Assembly (NCBI RefSeq): GCF_011602365.1
Contig: NZ_JAAONZ010000007.1
Span: 1 to 64,000, forward strand
Source of the DNA: Pseudomaricurvus hydrocarbonicus
GTDB lineage: Bacteria; Pseudomonadota; Gammaproteobacteria; Pseudomonadales; Cellvibrionaceae
Direction: 5' to 3'
Length of the DNA: 64,000 nt
How positions within the stretch are numbered: position 1 is the stretch's first letter; every line of letters starts with the position of its first letter. Shown here one piece after another: positions 61,715-64,000 of this stretch. Below the pieces are notes generated by a model. That model was not told the DNA's origin. It did not search any database and was given only the letters and a program-made list of their open reading frames with translations. Made by a program: the position numbers and the translations under genes.

Positions 61715-62917
61715 ATGAAGTTAAGTTTCAGTCCTGAAGACGAGCAGTTCCGCGTAGAAGTGGCCCAATGGCTGCAACAAAACCTGACCGGCGAATTTGA
61801 AAAACTCAAGTTTCGCGGCGGCCCCGGCGACGAGCATATGTTCCCGCACGAGCGTCAGCGTTGGGAACAAAAACTGGCCGAAGGTGGCTGGACCTGTATC
61901 GGCTGGCCGCAAGAGTGTGGCGGTCGCGGTTGTTCCATCGAACAGCAGGTGATCTTCAACGAAGAGTACGCTCGCGCCGGCGCTCCCGGTCGCGCCGGTC
62001 ATATTGGTGAAGGCCTGGCGGGGCCCACCATCATTGCTTTTGGCAGTGACGCGCAGAAACAAAAATACCTGCCCGGCATTGTCGCCGGTACCGAGTTATG
62101 GTGTCAGGGCTATTCCGAGCCGGGCGCCGGTTCCGATCTGGCCAATGTCAAAACCCGGGCCCGGTTTGATGAAGCCAAAGGCAAGTGGCTCATCAACGGA
62201 CAAAAGGTTTGGACCTCGCTGGCTCATGAATCCGATTACTGTTTTGTGATTGCCCGTACCGATCCGGATTCCGTCGCTCATAAAGGCCTGGGCTTCTTTT
62301 TGGTAAAAATGGCTCAACCGGGCGTTGAGGTGCGCGGTATCCAGCAGATCACCGGTACCAGTGAATTTAATGAAGTGTTCTTTGACAACGCCGAGTGCGA
62401 CGCTGAAGACATTGTAGGTGAGCCGGGTGACGGCTGGAAAGTGGCCATGGGGCTATTGGGCTTTGAGCGCGGTGTGTCGACGCTGGGTCAGCAGATGCAA
62501 TTTCAGAACGAACTGAACGCAGTCATCCGCGAAGCCAGGGCTAACGGTGCCGATCACAACCCGGTCATTCGTCAGCGCATTGCACGCGCTCACGCCGAAT
62601 TGAAAATCATGCGCTACAACTCTATGCGCATGTTGTCCGGTCAGGGCGGCAGCGATGGCAGCCTGCAAAAGGAAGCGCTCATTTACAAACTGTTCTGGGC
62701 CACCTGGCACCGCAGTCTGGGTGAGCTGGCCATGGACGTGCTGGGTCCTGACAGCCAGATTCTCGAAGACGGTCCCTACCAGCTGACTCGCCTGCAATCC
62801 ATGTATCTGTTTGTGCGCTCGGACACCATTTACGGCGGTACCAACGAAATTCAGCGCAACATTATTGCTGAGCGTGGCCTGGGCATGCCGAAAGAACCCA
62901 AGGTCGCCGTTCAGTAA
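61715..62917 (+). CDS. fadE30: Acyl-CoA dehydrogenase FadE30-like
   Basis: 400 residues from ATG 61715, preceded by GGGGAGAG; a longer open frame starts inside the previous gene. ELWCQGYSEPGAGSDLANVKT (127-147), NGQKVWTSLAHESDYCFVIART, GTSEFNEVFFD, FERGVSTLGQQMQ with Glu251 as probable base, and GELAMDVLG, RSDTIYGGTNEIQRNIIAERGLGMP match mycobacterial FadE30 closely as I remember it. FadE30 dehydrogenates the propionyl side chain of 5-OH-HIP-CoA at an early step of ring-C/D breakdown. A palindromic repeat separates it from ipdF. Confidence 0.87.
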   Translation: MKLSFSPEDEQFRVEVAQWLQQNLTGEFEKLKFRGGPGDEHMFPHERQRWEQKLAEGGWTCIGWPQECGGRGCSIEQQVIFNEEYARAGAPGRAGHIGEGLAGPTIIAFGSDAQKQKYLPGIVAGTELWCQGYSEPGAGSDLANVKTRARFDEAKGKWLINGQKVWTSLAHESDYCFVIARTDPDSVAHKGLGFFLVKMAQPGVEVRGIQQITGTSEFNEVFFDNAECDAEDIVGEPGDGWKVAMGLLGFERGVSTLGQQMQFQNELNAVIREARANGADHNPVIRQRIARAHAELKIMRYNSMRMLSGQGGSDGSLQKEALIYKLFWATWHRSLGELAMDVLGPDSQILEDGPYQLTRLQSMYLFVRSDTIYGGTNEIQRNIIAERGLGMPKEPKVAVQ

Positions 62918-62934
62918 TTACGCTACTAAACACA

Positions 62935-63040
62935 CGTCATTGCGAGGAGGAACGCGACGCGGCAATCCATTATTGGCACTCTGTAGTTTAGAGATTGCCA
63001 AGCCATGGACTGCTTCGTGATTTCATTCCTTGCAATGACG
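62935..63040. repeat. Palindromic REP/MITE-like repeat between fadE30 and ipdF
   Basis: The ends CGTCATTGCGAGG (62935-62947) and CCTTGCAATGACG (63028-63040) are inverted with one mismatch, and inner words GGCAATCC and GATTGCC also pair. The CGTCATTGCGAGGAG...GGCAATCC pattern is a widespread type of bacterial intergenic palindrome. Here it splits an otherwise compact operon. Confidence 0.8.
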
Positions 63041-63063
63041 AATCAGAATAACTGGAGTACATA

Positions 63064-63855
63064 ATGGATATTCACAACCCCACTTACGTCGAAGGTCATG
63101 GCCTGTTAAAAGGCAAATCTGTACTGGTGACGGCTGCCGCCGGGGCTGGCATCGGTTATGCCGCGGCGTTGAAAGCCATCGAAGAGGGCTGTCGCGCACT
63201 GGTTGTCAGTGACATCCATGAGGGACGTTTAACCGACGCGGTCAACAGCCTGAAAGAAAAAACCGGGCTGCGGAATATTTACGGAAAAACCTGCAATGTG
63301 GCCGTCGAAGAAGACGTTCAGGCGCTGGTGAACTTCGCCGAAGACGCCCTGGGCGGCGTTGATGTGCTGATCAACAACGCCGGGCTCGGGACCAGCAAGT
63401 TATTGATTGAGATGGAAGACGCTGAGTGGATGAAAGTGCTCGACGTTACCCTCAACGGCACCATGCGCATGACCCGCTACATGATGAAAGTAATGAAAGC
63501 GCGCGGGCAGGGTGGGGTGATCGTCAACAACGCTTCGGTACTGGGTTGGCGCGCGCAAAAAGAACAGAGTCACTATGCCGCCGCCAAGGCGGGGGTGATG
63601 GCATTGACCCGCTGTGCGGCGTTGGAAGCGGCCGAGTTCGGTGTGCGCATCAATGCGGTATCGCCGTCACTGTGTGTGCACCCGATGCTGAAAAAATCCG
63701 CTCCCGAAGCTCTGTTGCAAGAGCTGGAAGGTCGAGAGGCCTACGGTCGCGGTGCCGAAGCCTGGGAAGTGGCCAACGTGATGATGTTCCTGGCCTCCGA
63801 TTACGCCAGCTACCTGACCGGCGAGAACATCGCCTGTTCCAGCCAACAAGCTTAA
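63064..63855 (+). CDS. ipdF: 5-oxo-HIP-CoA reductase/dehydrogenase IpdF (SDR)
   Basis: 263 residues, GGAG upstream. SVLVTAAAGAGIGYAAALKAIEEG is the NAD(P)-binding region, NNAGLGTSKLLIEMEDAEWMKVLDVTLNG follows, then NNASVLGWRAQKEQSHYAAAKAGVMALTR (Ser, Tyr, Lys) and GRGAEAWEVANVMMFLASDYASYLTGENIACSSQQA, an ending very like mycobacterial IpdF (Rv3559c). IpdF interconverts the keto and hydroxyl group of the HIP-CoA ring. It lies between fadE30 and a MaoC-type hydratase. Confidence 0.85.
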   Translation: MDIHNPTYVEGHGLLKGKSVLVTAAAGAGIGYAAALKAIEEGCRALVVSDIHEGRLTDAVNSLKEKTGLRNIYGKTCNVAVEEDVQALVNFAEDALGGVDVLINNAGLGTSKLLIEMEDAEWMKVLDVTLNGTMRMTRYMMKVMKARGQGGVIVNNASVLGWRAQKEQSHYAAAKAGVMALTRCAALEAAEFGVRINAVSPSLCVHPMLKKSAPEALLQELEGREAYGRGAEAWEVANVMMFLASDYASYLTGENIACSSQQA

Positions 63856-63864
63856 GGATCGAAC

Positions 63865-64000
63865 ATGACAACGGTATTCAACAGCCCGCACGAGCTTAAA
63901 GACGCGGTGGGCCAGAACCTGGGGGCCAGTGAATGGGTCAGCATTGAACAGGACCGCATCAACGGTTTTGCCGACGCCACCGACGATCACCAGTGGATTC
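63865..64000 (+). CDS. MaoC-family hydratase, N-terminal part (cut by window end)
   Basis: 45 codons are visible from ATG 63865, with AAGGA upstream: FNSPHELKDAVGQNLGASEW, then VSIEQDRINGFADATDDHQWI. The DxxxINxFADATxDHQWI block carries the catalytic Asp and His of (R)-hydratases of the MaoC hotdog family. It is the next gene after ipdF by nine bases and likely hydrates an enoyl-CoA of the ring-C/D pathway. The remainder lies outside the window. Confidence 0.8.
   Translation, partial: MTTVFNSPHELKDAVGQNLGASEWVSIEQDRINGFADATDDHQWI

Noticed and set aside
1-64000. tRNA, rRNA, CRISPR array or replication origin
   Set aside because: No cloverleaf, ribosomal segment, regularly spaced repeats or origin boxes were noticed on reading either strand; a covariance-model search would be needed to exclude small RNAs.

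Overview
The window looks like the chromosome of a Gram-negative, probably marine, gammaproteobacterium. It has three TonB-dependent outer-membrane receptors, Sec, Tat and lipoprotein-type export signals, and a moderately GC-rich coding style. I cannot name the genus. Most of the window (about 7.4-64 kb) is a steroid-catabolism island. The first 6 kb are AT-rich, differently composed and clearly acquired.

Layout. (1) 0.1-5.9 kb: an IS30-family insertion sequence, the last codons of a gene cut off just upstream of a two-gene Hachiman-type anti-phage module (hamA nuclease, hamB helicase), then two integron attC-like sites bracketing a frameshifted membrane-protein cassette. (2) 6.0-7.2 kb: an exported SMP-30/gluconolactonase-like protein flanked by short repeats. 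(3) 7.4-21.3 kb: an acyl-CoA dehydrogenase pair, acyl-CoA ligase, hotdog thioesterase, LuxR-type regulator, truncated haemoglobin, 3-ketosteroid dehydrogenase (kstD-like), a double-rubredoxin/rubredoxin-reductase fusion, an amidohydrolase and a dienoyl-CoA-reductase-like flavoenzyme. (4) 21.5-41 kb: an uptake and accessory region with three TonB-dependent receptors, a Tat-exported amidase, three SDRs, an old yellow enzyme, a SnoaL-like protein, two overlapping Lrp/AsnC regulators and an exported sulfatase, plus several pseudogenes. (5) 41-51.3 kb, minus strand: fadD3-hsaC, then hsaB-hsaA-SDR-hsaD-hsaE-hsaG-hsaF-nudix-SnoaL, i.e. opening of steroid rings A/B to HIP and the C5 dienoate fragment, and CoA activation of HIP. 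(6) 51.5-64 kb, plus strand: ipdA-ipdB-ech-ipdC-echA20-ACAD-ACAD-fadA6-SDR-ACAD-fadE30-ipdF-maoC (cut by the window end), i.e. rings C/D to central metabolites.

How the genes work together. Receptors import the sterol-like substrate, and the sulfatase and amidase may deconjugate it outside the cytoplasm (inference). KstD desaturates ring A. HsaAB hydroxylates and HsaC/HsaD cleave the aromatised ring. HsaE/F/G turn the C5 piece into pyruvate and an acyl-CoA. FadD3 activates HIP, and the Ipd/Ech/FadE/FadA6 set degrades it. The 9-alpha-hydroxylase (KshAB) and the hydroxysteroid dehydrogenase entry steps were not recognised here and must lie elsewhere.

The most unusual points are: a duplicated SnoaL-AsnC-amidase segment in which each copy kept the genes the other lost; a CTGTCATAGTCC-like motif shared by five promoter regions; a TCGTA-N17/18-TACGA dyad near receptor and SDR genes; three acyl-CoA dehydrogenase pairs in which only one partner keeps the expected catalytic Glu; and the defence module with adjoining gene cassettes at the left end. 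All functional calls come from reading the sequence and recalling families; no searches were run.
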